From the NCBI GenBank assembly GCA_009617715.1, contig VTFK01000115.1, forward strand, positions 806,001 to 870,000: a stretch of DNA of 64,000 bases, written 5' to 3'. This DNA is from Plectrocnemia conspersa (taxonomy: Eukaryota > Arthropoda > Insecta > Trichoptera > Polycentropodidae). The position numbers and the translations under genes are program-made. Below, one piece after another: positions 13,753 to 25,330 of this stretch. Below the pieces are notes generated by a model, which had not been told where the DNA came from, searched no databases, and saw nothing but the letters and a program-made list of their open reading frames with translations. Numbering within the stretch: the stretch's first letter is position 1; each line of letters begins with the position of its first letter.

Positions 13753-14619
13753 TCGTTTTTTGGGAGGACCTATAACAACTTGAGCTCGATATCAGAATGT
13801 AAAAACAACGGGGAGTGTGTGATCAATAAGAAGAATCGCACAGCGTGCAAAGCGTGTCGATTACGAAAATGCCTCTTGGTGGGCATGTCCAAGAGTGGCT
13901 CTCGGTACGGGAGAAGATCCAACTGGTTCAAGATCCACTGTCTTCTTCAAGAGCAACAGCAGAGATCGCCGCCTATGTATCCTCTTCTACCCCCGGCTCT
14001 GATGCCGGCGGCCGCGTTGACCGGTTATTATAAAAATAATAATAAAACTCAAGAGGAGCCGAGGAGAAGTATGACGCCGTCGGATTCTGGAGCGTCATCG
14101 GCCGATCCCGAAGACGACAGTTCTAGGAGTGCTAGCGCGTTAAGTTTCATTAGGCCCACCTCGTCGCCTCTAAGTGATAAGGACTATTTTTCTAACAGCA
14201 GTCAAAAGCACGCAATCAAAGAGGCGATCAAACGAAAAACCCCCAACGTGACACTTAACATACCCTCGTCTCCGTTCGGAAGTGGTTCTTCAATAGCTAG
14301 CTTCTCGCCTAGGAGTGGTCCGTTTTTACCAGCTCTGAGAAGCGTCCCGAGCTGGCCGACGCGAACCGGAGGAGACCTCCTGCTTTGCTCTCCGGCTCTA
14401 GGCGGCGTGGCCATGGACCAGGACCAACCCATAGATTTATCAATCAAATCTTCAGCCATGACTTGTAGAGGATCAATTAAAAACGAAGACTGTTCCGACT
14501 CGGAGCCTGAGCTTAGTATCGATTTGAAAGACGACGACGATGGGACCGATGCGCTCAAAACACCACTCGACTTGACTCTCGTTTCGAAGAGGACGGGAGA
14601 GGTCCCCTTAACGGGGTAA
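13753..14619 (+). CDS. Knirps-family orphan nuclear receptor, 3' coding exon (partial gene)
   Basis: This exon encodes the last 288 residues of a Knirps-family (NR0A) transcription factor, a nuclear repressor with a zinc-finger DNA-binding domain and no ligand-binding domain. It opens with SFFGRTYNN, the end of the first-finger recognition helix. The second finger has Cys at 16, 22, 32 and 35 (spacing 5, 9, 2), followed by [10 protein letters not shown]. The Knirps box is at about 46-68 ([20 protein letters not shown]). The tail is Ser/Pro-rich and low in conservation. PIDLSIK at 226-232 is a PxDLS-type CtBP-binding motif, an acidic DDDD run follows, and PLDLTL is at 271-276. The start is a splice acceptor, not an ATG: the in-frame ATG at 13702 lies before the polypyrimidine tract. 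The first finger must come from an upstream exon not seen here. With a short first exon the protein would be about 310-330 residues, shorter than Drosophila Knirps. It could be the knirps, knirps-like or eagle orthologue; family assignment is firm, paralogue is not. Confidence 0.95.
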   Translation, partial: SFFGRTYNNLSSISECKNNGECVINKKNRTACKACRLRKCLLVGMSKSGSRYGRRSNWFKIHCLLQEQQQRSPPMYPLLPPALMPAAALTGYYKNNNKTQEEPRRSMTPSDSGASSADPEDDSSRSASALSFIRPTSSPLSDKDYFSNSSQKHAIKEAIKRKTPNVTLNIPSSPFGSGSSIASFSPRSGPFLPALRSVPSWPTRTGGDLLLCSPALGGVAMDQDQPIDLSIKSSAMTCRGSIKNEDCSDSEPELSIDLKDDDDGTDALKTPLDLTLVSKRTGEVPLTG

Positions 14620-14807
14620 AGGCGTGACTGTTCTCTTTTTAATATAATATCACGTGTTGTTATATTTAAAAAAATATTGTATAAACGATTGTGATCGTGA
14701 GTGCCAGTTTTTAAAGCATTTATGACTGTCAAGGCGTGCCTTTCATATTTACAGTGCCAGAACATTAAAATAATATATATATTTTTATATACATAAAGAA
14801 AAATGTA

Positions 14808-14813
14808 AATAAA
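14808..14813 (+). terminator. Poly(A) signal AATAAA (proximal)
   Basis: First AATAAA after the stop codon, about 190 bp downstream, making it the most likely proximal polyadenylation signal. AATAAA is frequent by chance in DNA this AT-rich. Confidence 0.5.
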
Positions 14814-15509
14814 GCGTATTTGTATAATACACGTTTATTTATTTTAAATAAAATTGTGACATATTTTTATAATCCTTATAACAAATCGTATGTCAAATGA
14901 ATTGAATACTATTTCTATCGACTGATAATAAATTAAAAATCTTTGTATGTATATTCTTGAAAAGTATTGTTACCATAAAACTCTAAAATTGTTTTCTTGT
15001 TAATTGGCCAGTTTTTGAGTATGTTTGATAATTTAATTATTTATTGATTTTTGAATCCTTTAGTTTGTAAGTAGACATTTAAAAGCGTATCGTAAGTTTT
15101 CAATAATTGAAAATATGCTCAAAATAAGGGACGAATAGCCAGTGTTTGTTGAACGTATAAGTGTACATAAATAATAATTTATTTTGTTTAAATAAAAAAT
15201 CAAATTAAATTCAGAGGCCAGTGTATTAAAAGCACGATATTTTTTATATTCATATATACAAATCGACAGAAACGTTGATAGCATTTACATATTTGTATTT
15301 AACTTAGATAAATTTTAAAGTGTTTCAAACAGAAAGCCGATGTTTTTTTAATATATAAAAACATATTTAAATACTAGATGTTTCTATTGCAAGATATATA
15401 TGTCGTTTAAGAGCTTCGATTGTTATTTTGTAAAGCCTTAAACGCTCCTCGATCGTGTCATATTACTCAGATCGATATATTTATGTATAAATTTATATTA
15501 TTTAGAAGA

Positions 15510-15515
15510 AATAAA
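15510..15515 (+). terminator. Poly(A) signal AATAAA (distal candidate)
   Basis: A second AATAAA at the end of a stretch of moderately complex sequence (about 15400-15520), a plausible distal poly(A) signal for a long 3' UTR. A third possible one lies near 15680. Confidence 0.3.
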
Positions 15516-15841
15516 GCCATTTAAATAATTTATTGTGCCAGTTATATTAAAATTAAGTACAAATAAAATCGAAATATCGCATCTGTTCACATATATTTAA
15601 TATATTTTTAAAATAATAATTTATACTTTTGTATAACAACGTTGTTGAAAGCGAACCTGTAAATGATAATATTCGTATGAAATAAATTGTTGATTAGTGC
15701 GTCGTAAGTTTTGTCGTATTATTTAAATTTATAACACAAACTCGCTAGAAAAAAAATCCATCTACTTATCTAAGTAAGTATAAAAATAATAATGCAAGAC
15801 TTATAAAGAATCTGTATTAATATTATTTGGCAGTCATAAGC

Positions 15842-15937
15842 AATAAAAATATTTCAATTGAGAAAGGTGTCAAACAGGAATATATTCTTTCTCCAACTCT
15901 TTTTAATATATACTATGAAATTATATTAAAAATGTAG
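15842..15937 (+). pseudogene. Non-LTR retrotransposon reverse transcriptase fragment
   Basis: The plus-strand frame from 15857 reads IEKGVKQEYILSPTLFNIYY, matching the LINE reverse transcriptase block G-V-x-Q-G-x-x-L-S-P-x-L-F-N, with the second Gly replaced by Glu. The frame stops at 15935. Only this short block is recognisable; flanking sequence to about 16100 may be decayed continuation. It is of the same general type as the fragment at the right end of the window (63.4-64.0 kb). Confidence 0.7.
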
Positions 15938-15939
15938 TC

Positions 15940-18290
15940 CAAGGACAAAAATAAATAAAATTTGACAAAGAGACAATTAAACCATTGCGACACATTCTTA
16001 ATTTAATTTAAATAAATAAAAAAGAGGAAGATGGAGTACCTCGACACATGATTTAAGGTCCGAAATATGAGCTTTTTCATACATCAATAATGAATTATGT
16101 AGAAGAAACAAAATGGTTCAAATCTTAATTGCAAAACATAGCCTTTAAATGGCAATTACAGGCAAATAAGTGTTTCGTGCAGTATACCAGGTCTTGGTAG
16201 ACTTGGAACTAATCATTGTCGTTAACATCTAAAATCGTACATGACACTAAAGAAGAATATAAAATAAAACTTTAATCTACAGAACTGGTTGCGTCATAAA
16301 TGTCACATTAGTATTTAATAATAATAAAAATATTGAAATAAAGTTGGGTTTATAAAAAAATTACTGTTGTAAAATTTGTTAAATCGCACGGTCAGGTGCT
16401 ATATGTAGGTGTCTTCTCCTGGGCCCGGTTTTCTAAAATACTGCCCTGTTCACAATGGCTCGAAACATGCCATATCCGCCGGTAGCCCGGTGGGCAAATT
16501 ATCGTTTTATGGCGTAGCAAATTGTACAGGGGACCCGGACCCCCGAGTATGTAGCTTCGTGTAAAATGTGTAAGAAGTTTACGAGCAATTCAACGTTTTA
16601 ACAACGTTAATATGATGAAGCAACCGAATAACTAAAAGTAAATTACATTTCTTCATATAAATTAATGTGCTCATAAATCTCGTTTATTTGGTCCTTGCAA
16701 AATTAATTCTGCCATAACATTAAATCGTGTACTTAAGTAATACCAATTGAAACTAAGTACATTTTATACCTCCTGACAGTAGAAACAATATTTATGAATT
16801 TATGAGTGTTGCTACTACTTCTCTACTTGCTTAAATAATATCAATTTTTTTGGAATTAAAAAAAGTTATGGTAATTGATAATTTTAAGATTAAAATATTA
16901 TCAAGGATTATTTTAACGTTATAAAACCTATTAAAAAATACATAGTCTAGTTTTAAAATAATTTAAGAAACTGAATAACTATTTATATTCCCCAAAAATA
17001 TATTTGCTTTTATAGATAATTTAAAAATTACAAATAATAATTTAATCAAAATTCAATGATATAAATATAAGGTATTAATAAAATTTTGATGGGTGGTCTA
17101 GTATTATATTAAAATTAAAATGTTTTAATTTAGAAATACTGCCAAAATCGTTTGGTAAAATTTTGCTAAAAATGTGAAATGTAAGAATTTCAGAAAAGTT
17201 AATCATATGTCATATTCTGAAAATTTAAAAAAATGTCAGATGACGATAAGTTGAAAAAAGATCTTAATGATTGGAACAGAAATTTGAAGAATACATTTTG
17301 AAGGAGTTTTGGTTTTAAGCACTAAATATTTATTTACAAATAAGCAGAAAAGCACTTAGTGTATCAGTTATTAAGGTAAAATTTACAGATAGACCTTCAG
17401 ATTCTATGATCAAGTATGAATAATAAGCAACTAAAATATAAATGAATATAATTTTTTTAATTAAAGAAAAAACATTATATGTTGTTTTTTTATATAAATA
17501 TTTTTTTTGTATTAGTTATTTCTATATATATTTGAATTTTAAAAAGACATTTTCAGTATTTTTTTAAATTTAAAAATAAATTGTTATTTTTTTGGCAAAT
17601 AATTCGTTATAATAAATGCTTTGGTAACTATTTGCTAACTAGAATAAAAAACTTGAATAAAAAGTGTAAAATTGCATATTTTGATTACCCATAAATTCTG
17701 AAATAAACATAGATGAATTTATGGACGCGCAATAAAACATAATGAAAATGTATTATTACTAAATACAAATAAAAACAATAATACTAAATTTTTACTATAT
17801 GTTTGTCAATAAGTTTAACTAAAATCTATGAATATTAATCACCTTTATATCTAAATGCATAATATCAGATAATAAAGCTTATAATGAATATATGTTATAA
17901 TATATTTGGATCTTTAAAAACATTAAAAAAATTAGCTTAAATCATATCAGATAAAAATATGGATTTTTATTAGTATAATAAGTCTTTAAGAGAATATAAA
18001 AATGCTTATAAAATATAATAATCAAATAAAAAATATAATTTGGAGTAAATCAAGGTTTTAAATTAAATACTATATTATTAATATTATATATTTCACCGTT
18101 GTATTATTAAATATGTTAATAAACATATATTTGCAGACAATACATAAATATACTTTGTGAGTTATGTTACAAATAATATATTAGTCAATAAAATTAAATT
18201 ACAGTTAAACATGCAAAAGTAATTAAATCAGTATATAACTAGCTTTTTAAATTTAGATGATAGATTTAAATACTAATAAAATAATGCATC
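15940..18290. other. AT-rich stretch with no gene seen
   Basis: Mostly very AT-rich DNA without credible open frames. The exception is a short GC-richer patch at about 16385-16580, which has runs such as GGGGACCCGGACCCCC near 16540 and no recognisable coding content; it may be regulatory or an unidentified repeat. Confidence 0.5.
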
Positions 18291-18860
18291 AATAGTATTT
18301 TTTTATGTAGGTTCTTGTAGAACCGATAACTACCATAGTTATATGATTAAATTAAACATAAAAATATTTAACAACAAAAATTACACATGGAAAAAAACTA
18401 AAATTAGTTCAGCTTTTGATGTATAATTTCTTCGTTATGTATTTAAATTTAATTCTATAATAAAACCGTTTTAATGATATTGTCATTAGGTTTAATATAA
18501 AAAATAGATATTGTAAATATCTCGGCTAAGCTCGTTAGCCAATCTAATATTCTTTAAGTGGCGTCTTTTTAAAACATAATTAAAACAAAATGGTGTCTAT
18601 TTAAACATCAGTTAAATAAACAAATAAAAACGTTTTAAAACAGAAATTTTAAAATAAAAAGAAACTTTTTTATTATACTTCCATGTGATTTATGTCAGAT
18701 ATAATGAAATTTATTAATACGATAACTGCCGTAGCAATATGAAATATATATTAGCTAATCATAGCAATATGAGATATAGATTAGTTAAATTAATTAGGCA
18801 ATCTATTAGTTTAACCGCTTGCTTCAAAATAGCAGCTTTAAAAAAATCAATAAAAAAAAC
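18290..18860. repeat. Second cluster of the intronic repeat motifs
   Basis: GATAACTACCATAG-like (about 18325) and GATAACTGCCGTAG-like (about 18720) words lie near AAAACAAAATGGTGTC (about 18580) and CTTCAAAATAGCAGC (about 18820). They resemble motifs of the 11.3-13.0 kb array, so the family is not confined to the intron. Boundaries are approximate. Confidence 0.4.
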
Positions 18861-18929
18861 AAAAAAGGGAAGAAATAAAATCGTTAAAATTTAAAAATTA
18901 TTACAAAATAATTGTATATATTAAAAAAC

Positions 18930-18995
18930 GGCGTGAACATATTTCGATGGTTGAATAATTAAGGCGTGAACATATTTCGATGGTTGAATAATTAA
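18930..18995. repeat. 33-bp tandem duplication
   Basis: Two identical 33-bp units lie head to tail (18930-18962 and 18963-18995), each beginning GGCGTGAACATATTTCGATG. They sit at one end of the repeat described at 18930-19290. Perfect identity in otherwise diverged DNA suggests a recent duplication. Confidence 0.9.
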
Positions 18996-19290
18996 GCAAT
19001 GCAATTAGCTTACCAACATCCGCATCTGTGAACCGCAGAGACGTCTCGAATCATGAATATTGAAGATGTAACACATCAAGGCGAAAAGATAAGTGATCAC
19101 ACATCATATGGCATCCAAGGCAAACCAAGGAAGACCCGCATCCCCACAAGAGACATCAGCGGATCATCCAGAAGACATAGATTTGACAGTCCTTTCTTCA
19201 CTTCTATGCTGCGGTTAATTGTACTTCATTGAATAAACTGCTTCCAGATTTTCTGGCGTCTATTTTATCTGAAATGCTACACGCCTTATA
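18930..19290. mobile_element. Transposable-element fragment, possibly an LTR
   Basis: An island of balanced composition in very AT-rich DNA. The part from 18930 to about 19042 is similar, in inverse orientation, to 52108-52180, so it belongs to a dispersed family. AATAAA at 19232-19237 followed by a mixed tail would fit an LTR poly(A) region. I found no convincing target duplication, primer-binding site or gag/pol remnant, so the class is uncertain. Confidence 0.45.
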
Positions 19291-21900
19291 TTAAAATAAT
19301 ATTAATATTAACTTTTTTTTACAAAATTTTTTTTAAACACAATATTTGTGCAGTCTTTGCCAGAAAGATTCACTTAAATACTTTTCAAGAATTTAATTTT
19401 TAACTAATAATGTGTAAAAATACATGATTGCAGTGAAATAAACAAGTATAGGTACCACGAAAAATAAATTAAGATATAGTACTAAATATAATTATATATA
19501 ATATAATAAAATTAACATATAAAAAATAATATTTAGGTGATAAAAATCTTTCTAACCTGTAATAAAAAAATAGATATTACCTTTATATTTATTTAAAAGA
19601 TTTATGTACATATATACGTTAAAGTATTAAAACAAGTTTATATCAAATTACCAAATAAAATAATTAAATAAATATTTTATGATTTATTGACACCATTTTT
19701 AAAAGTTTTAATCAGTATTTGCAGAAAAAATATCGTAGTAAATTAATGTGATATCAACGCATGGGCGTGCATAAAACCTAAATTGACATGTATTCATAAC
19801 AGGATATATTTTTTACACAAAAAGATTTTAACTGTACTGCATATATTTTGAATGATTAATGAACCATCATTCGCATTTTTATTAAATAATTATGAAAATA
19901 ATGAAAGCCTCTATTTAATTTACCATTCATATAAATACAACTGGTCGTTATTCTCAATGCAAAATCATTAACGCATTAATATATGAAATATGTTTATTTA
20001 CAGCGATTGTCGAGTATGACGTTTGAGTGACCACTTCCGTTCGAAACACAATGTAAATATTTTTAAACTAATTACAAATAAAAAAGATTTTGTGCTATAG
20101 AGGCGCACATGGTAAGCACCACACTAGAGAGACGTCAGGATTAAACCTATTTATGTTCGTAACTTGGTATACTTAATCTGACAGCGGCATTAAACGCTTT
20201 TCACAACACCTCAGCGCAAAGACGTCGAGCAAATCATCAATCACGAGATTAGATAGAAATGTATAAATACAATCACGCACGGATATAACCCGATCCGTCG
20301 TTATTAATATCATAAATACTGTTGTTTAATTCATGTGTGATCCTATCTCCTATTCATATGATAACCGCGGCAATATGTTACACGAAGAATAATATTGACA
20401 GATAGCTACGCGGCGGAGACTCGAGAGTACCTATCGTTTTCTTACAATTCAGTATTCACCCATTCAACCATCATTTTTAACTTCAACTTTTGCTCAGGGC
20501 TGAGCCAATAAAATAGCATGTAATTAAATAAATCATGATTCGAAACATATTTAATCAACACATAAACACTATTTAATAAATATTTGAGTTAATCTAATAG
20601 TTGATATTTTTAAGGTTTATTAGCATGAAATATCTTTAAATGAAACACTATATTTGTCATCCATAAAAATGTTTTTGCTGATGGAATTTTTATATACACA
20701 TACCTTAAATAAATCATATTTAATTAAAAATAATAAAAATAAACAAACAACCCTGTCTAACACACACACTAAACCGAGTGGATGTTTCAGCTTAAGCAAC
20801 ATATCCTCAGCTAGATCTTGATCAGAGATAGCGCTGTCAGCGGCACATAAGTCCAACTTGTTGTGTTTACCTCTTCAACTTCACTATCGAAACAAGTAGG
20901 CGCAGGATCGCATTTTATATTTTTTTAGCGTGCCAAGACACATTTTTAGATATTGCTTAAGGAAAGTGCAAGATTTGAGTCATGTAATTTCCTTGGAAAA
21001 TCATAACATGCATACTTTGAGTGAAACGGTAAACAATGTAATAAAAGCCATCAACGCCAGGAAAACCGGTGCATATCTGGGTAATGATATCACCTTGCGT
21101 AAAATATAATTATCTATTTATTTAATTAAAAGCTTTTTAATAAAAATAAAATGCACAATTCTTTATCTTTAAACTTCATACGAAGCAAAATGTTGACTAG
21201 TTCACGTTTTAAAAACAATTTCCCAAAGTGATTTATAACGATTATGGTTATGTCTTTATTAAATGTTAATATCGGGATTATGCGATATTTGCATCAGAAT
21301 GTATTCGACGATATGTAATCTATGGGTTATTGCCGTCGTTCAGATAAGATTATTATTTTTTTTATATATACATTTGGCTCGTATCGCCTTGGCATTTTTA
21401 GAATTTTGTATAGCACACACACCGACTTTTTGTACGTTTTCTGTACTTAATCGATTCTGTATCGAATTGGATGATCATTTTCACGTTTGTTTATAGGTCG
21501 AGTATTATAATGCTGAACTGTGATATAACCGTGGGAACAATATATTGAAACACGGTACCGTGCAATATTCAATAATGTAACGCGTGTTATGTCATAATTT
21601 TATTAAACGATTTATTTATAAATTATTCAATATCGGTGCTAATAAATTTTAAAGAGAATAAACTAGATAGATAATATAATTATTATTTAGTTCAGTATTA
21701 AATGTTTATTCGGCGTATAAAAAACATATTAAAATAAACCGTAAAGCAACTTGTATATTTTAAATGTATTTACACTTTAATTAAAAAACTAACACAAAAT
21801 TTTTGTGTCAATCAAATTAAATAATAACATGCTCCTATAAAACAGAATTTATGCCTGGAAAAGACACTTGTTAATTCAGTGAAAATTTTCTTATAACATT
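19290..21900. other. No gene seen; balanced-composition island at about 20000-20500
   Basis: AT-rich DNA except for more complex sequence at about 20000-20500, 20750-21080 and 21240-21560. The open frame at 21263-21496 is short, unlike any protein I know and rich in hydrophobic residues as expected by chance. The islands may be regulatory. Confidence 0.4.
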
Positions 21901-21920
21901 TACACATAAAGCTTGGTATC

Positions 21921-22345
21921 ATGAAAAATTTTGTGAAAGCGTTAGACAAAAATGACAATATTTTTCAATATTTAATATTAAAATTTCCAAAAACTTGGGC
22001 CACAAATACGCAAAATATTACAAGACAAGAGTTTAAAAACCACCTTACTAATGGTAATTTATCTGCCTGAAATTCATTCAGAGCTATAGTAAAAGGCTTT
22101 TTAGCAATTTATAAAGTCTAACTATGCAGATTTATTGAAACATTTAAGAATGTCACTTAAAATTATTTTTTCATTCGCATCAGGGAGCAGTAAGCAACGA
22201 ATCAGGTGAGAGATACTATCAAGATATGGCTATTATAAAAAATAGTTTTCAAAGGAAATGGAATGCTTGTATGGTGGCAGATTACTGCTAGTTCATGACT
22301 GAGAAACTGACGAATTAGAAAATGAGAAGAAAAGCATTTTAACTC
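21921..22345 (+). pseudogene. Pseudogene of a multicopy repeat-encoded protein
   Basis: The plus strand reads MKNFVKALDKNDNIFQYL for about 49 codons to a TGA at a probable Trp position, then continues in frame as NSFRAIVKGFLAIYK to a TAA. After frame changes it resumes with LLKHLRMSLKIIF, then GERYYQDM and FQRKWNACMVADYC. The order matches a protein family I recognise as recurring in many arthropod genomes, in which a MSLKIHFLHSH-like block precedes ERFHQD and W-x-x-x-M-x-A-D-Y-C-W motifs. That family is probably mobile-element encoded, but I cannot name the element. Several stops and frameshifts show the copy is dead. Confidence 0.6.
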
Positions 22346-22654
22346 TGATTTCAATTGATGTTTATCTTTATACACTTGTGATCATTTTTAATATAAACTA
22401 ATATATATATTATTTACTACTTTTACTCCATATTATCACAACTTTCATTGAACCCTTAGACAAAAACATTCTAAGATCCATACACACAATAATTTGACTG
22501 TATCGCCAAAACTTGACGTGATACATCATGATCACTATAGAGACTATGATAAACTTAGTTCAAATCAGTCATCAAAATTCTAGTTGGAAAATCTTTGATG
22601 GCTAAAATGACTTATAATTAAATAAAAAATAATTGAGCAACGAAAGTCCGAGAA

Positions 22655-24200
22655 TTATTTATTATTTTATTTTATTAATTTATTTAGCTTAATAGCTAAT
22701 CTTTACATCTAACAAATTTAGTAAACATATATAAAAATATATAAAAAATACATAACAGAAATAAAAAATAAAAATATACAATAATAAAGACTTAATATTA
22801 TAATTTATTTCTATATGTACGAAGGTGTTTTTTTATTCCATTTATGAAACCCGTTATATTTTTTGCTGTTTCGATTTCTCTTGAAGACTATTATATAAAT
22901 CAAAACCTCCGTACATAATTCCCCTAGCCGTACTCGTTTTCTTATACTTAATTTTCTTTAAATTTTCTCTATTTCTAGTATTATATTTATGTACATCTTT
23001 ATTTCTTATTAAATACTTATTAAAATATTCTGGTAACATATTATTTTTAACTTATATTTAAATACTAAAACATTCATACTCAATATTTCTTGAACATTCA
23101 ACCATTCTAATCTATCAATCATACTTTTACAATTAGTTAATCTATTTTTTATTTAAGATTACTCTCATTGCCCTATTTTATAATTTTTTGCAACATTTGC
23201 TTGTCTAATTTATTTAACATATTTAATAGTGTTGCACAATAATTAAAATGGGGCAATATTATACCATTGTAAATTATTTTTTTTGTATTTATACTTAATA
23301 TATTTCTTAATCTAGATAATAAACCTATTTTTTCTACTAATTTTTTTTAATATGTAATTACAATGTTCTTTAAAATTTAATTTTGTATCAACAATTACTC
23401 CTAAATATTTTATATTATCCACTATTTCTATACTAGAGTTATTTATTACTATTTTGGTACTATTATCTAGCACATTTTTATAATTAATAAACATACATTT
23501 AGTTTTATTCTCATTTAATTTAAGTACATTATTCTTTAACCATATTTCTAATATACTTAATTCATTATTTAAATTATTTACAATTTCTTTAATGTTATCA
23601 CCTATGCAATACATTAATGTGTCATCCGCAAATAGATGAATTTTACATTTTTTTCACGTTATTAACTATATCATTAATATACAAAACAAATAACAATGGT
23701 CCCAATTTAGACCCTTGTGGTACTCCATAAGACACTAATTTCTCTTCAGAATATACATTATTTATTTTAACTTTTTGTTTTCTTTTAACTTATAACAAAC
23801 CTTGTCTAAGGACATTTTCAAAACAGTGTGTACTACGTTTATTTTTATTCCCGCTTCGTGAGATTTTTTCACTGTTTTAGTGAAAGACTAGATTAGTAAC
23901 AGTGGAACGGGTGGGACGAAACCCACGCTGATGGTCCACCAAAACTTGCCGAAAGAGATTGAAAACGTATGTAATGATCATTATTTATAATAATAATAGC
24001 AGGAGCTGACAACATTAAGACTGATCTATAGTTCTTTATGCACAATTATCAATTGTTTTTATACATAGAGGTGACTATTTTGCACTTTCAAAGATCATAA
24101 AACGTTCTGAGAGATAAAATAATCAGGCTCAGAAGAACCGTCTTCAACTTCTCAAATCCATTTTAAAATCTGAGAACTTGGTTTCTTTGATGATAAATAC
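22655..24200 (-). pseudogene. Jockey/CR1-like non-LTR retrotransposon, 5'-truncated
   Basis: Read on the minus strand, reverse transcriptase blocks appear in the right order: KNYRSVLMLS (about 24030), QHGFRPTRSTVTN (about 23892-23932), GVPQGSKLGPLLF (about 23690-23735), the catalytic FADDTLMYC (about 23605-23635), then WLKNNVLKLNENKTKCMF and KYLGVIVDTKLNF in an open frame (23312-23614). A C-terminal block, VHKYNTRNRENLKK with KTSTARGI and LYNSL, lies in another frame (22854-23039). The low-coordinate end is an AATAAAT-type tail (about 22655-22690), as expected of a LINE 3' end. Frameshifts and stops break it, and endonuclease sequence was not seen. Related copies are at 33.0-33.7 and 38.0/39.1 kb. 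Confidence 0.85.
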
Positions 24201-24439
24201 TTGGTTACCAATTTGAAAGATCATACGGAGAAAAATAATGGGATCAATATGAATGATAAAAGCAAACCTTTGTATGTACTAGAGAAGTAGTTACTCCTAA
24301 ATATGATATTATATTTATTTTTTATTGATTCACCATACAAAGAATTAAAATTTAAAATTACAGCGTCAAGCTATGTAGAAGTTTAATTGAAACGATTTTT
24401 ACCATCATCGTCGATGTTTATTAATATCACGTGCAAACA

Positions 24440-25330
24440 TTATAACATGGTGGCTAAACGAGTGGCACGGTTGACAGCATAAATTATGGCATTATCGGGG
24501 TTCAAGTTCAAGCGCAACACTCGAAAGGCCACGAGAATAGGAAGTGGCACTAGGTGCATACCTTCCCATCCGTTCACAATGAAGAGGCCTCTGAAGCTGA
24601 CCGCGGTCCACGATGGCCGCTGGGGAATGTGACGAGATGTACCGTCCGAGAATGCATAAGGTACTTACACCCATTTCGTGGGAGATGGGAGATGGGTGTC
24701 GGCTGATTTATCTGCACACCGACCCGAGACGATCTGCCACGCTGATTAATTTATAAACCCGGCTGCGACGCGGGTTGGTGGTAGGTAATCCGCGAGAAAT
24801 ATGATTTCGTGTCTTTTATGAATGGCTCGTGTCTCAAGAGGGCGTGGGCGAGCGCTCCAACAGTTAATGTCCTTCAAACTCGATCGGTTCTTTAATCAAT
24901 CGATCAGCGACATGCATGTTTTAAATATCTAAGAACATGACTAAGATGATGTGTTTTACCAAAACTGGTTTGCGATTTGCTTTGTAGGTATTATACGCGA
25001 TAATCTTTATACAGATTTGAGATAAGTTATTGAAAGCGAATGTCACTACTGTTTGGTTCAGAACATTTTGATTGTGCAGTCAATCAAATTTATACGGGAT
25101 AAAGGGTGAATGGAATATATTACTTGTATAAAACGCATGGAGGCTGTTCCCATTACCGTTTGTTCGATTCAATATGGCCCTTTGGCTGGCATCATTAGAA
25201 CACATATGCAAGAGATGACACTGACCAATGCCCGCATCTTGCAAAATGGCATTTTATCTGAACGCCATCAAATGCAACGACGATAATTCACGCGGTGAAC
25301 GCAACGTCTCAGTGCCATAAGATATAATAT
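24440..25330. promoter_or_regulatory. Balanced-composition island, candidate regulatory DNA
   Basis: One of the most GC-balanced stretches outside the exon, with no recognisable protein on either strand; the 60-codon minus-strand frame at 24492-24674 is unremarkable. It contains a short direct repeat of GGGAGATG near 24680-24697. Without repeat hits or coding signal it could be an enhancer of the neighbouring patterning gene, or an unrecognised repeat. Confidence 0.3.

Larger units (their letters stand above)
14620..15540 (+). other. Probable 3' UTR of the Knirps-family gene
   Basis: Sequence after the TAA stop is AT-rich and non-coding. AATAAA signals occur at 14808-14813 and 15510-15515, so short and long 3' UTR forms are possible. 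A Pumilio-type TGTAAATA lies at 14804-14811 and overlaps the first signal. The minus-strand open frame at 14202-14765 is an antisense shadow of the coding exon. The true 3' end cannot be fixed from sequence alone. Confidence 0.55.

Noticed and set aside
14202..14765. 187-codon open frame on the minus strand over the Knirps-family exon
   Set aside because: It is antisense to a well-supported coding exon, shows no recognisable domain and extends into the 3' UTR; it is a shadow of the real frame.
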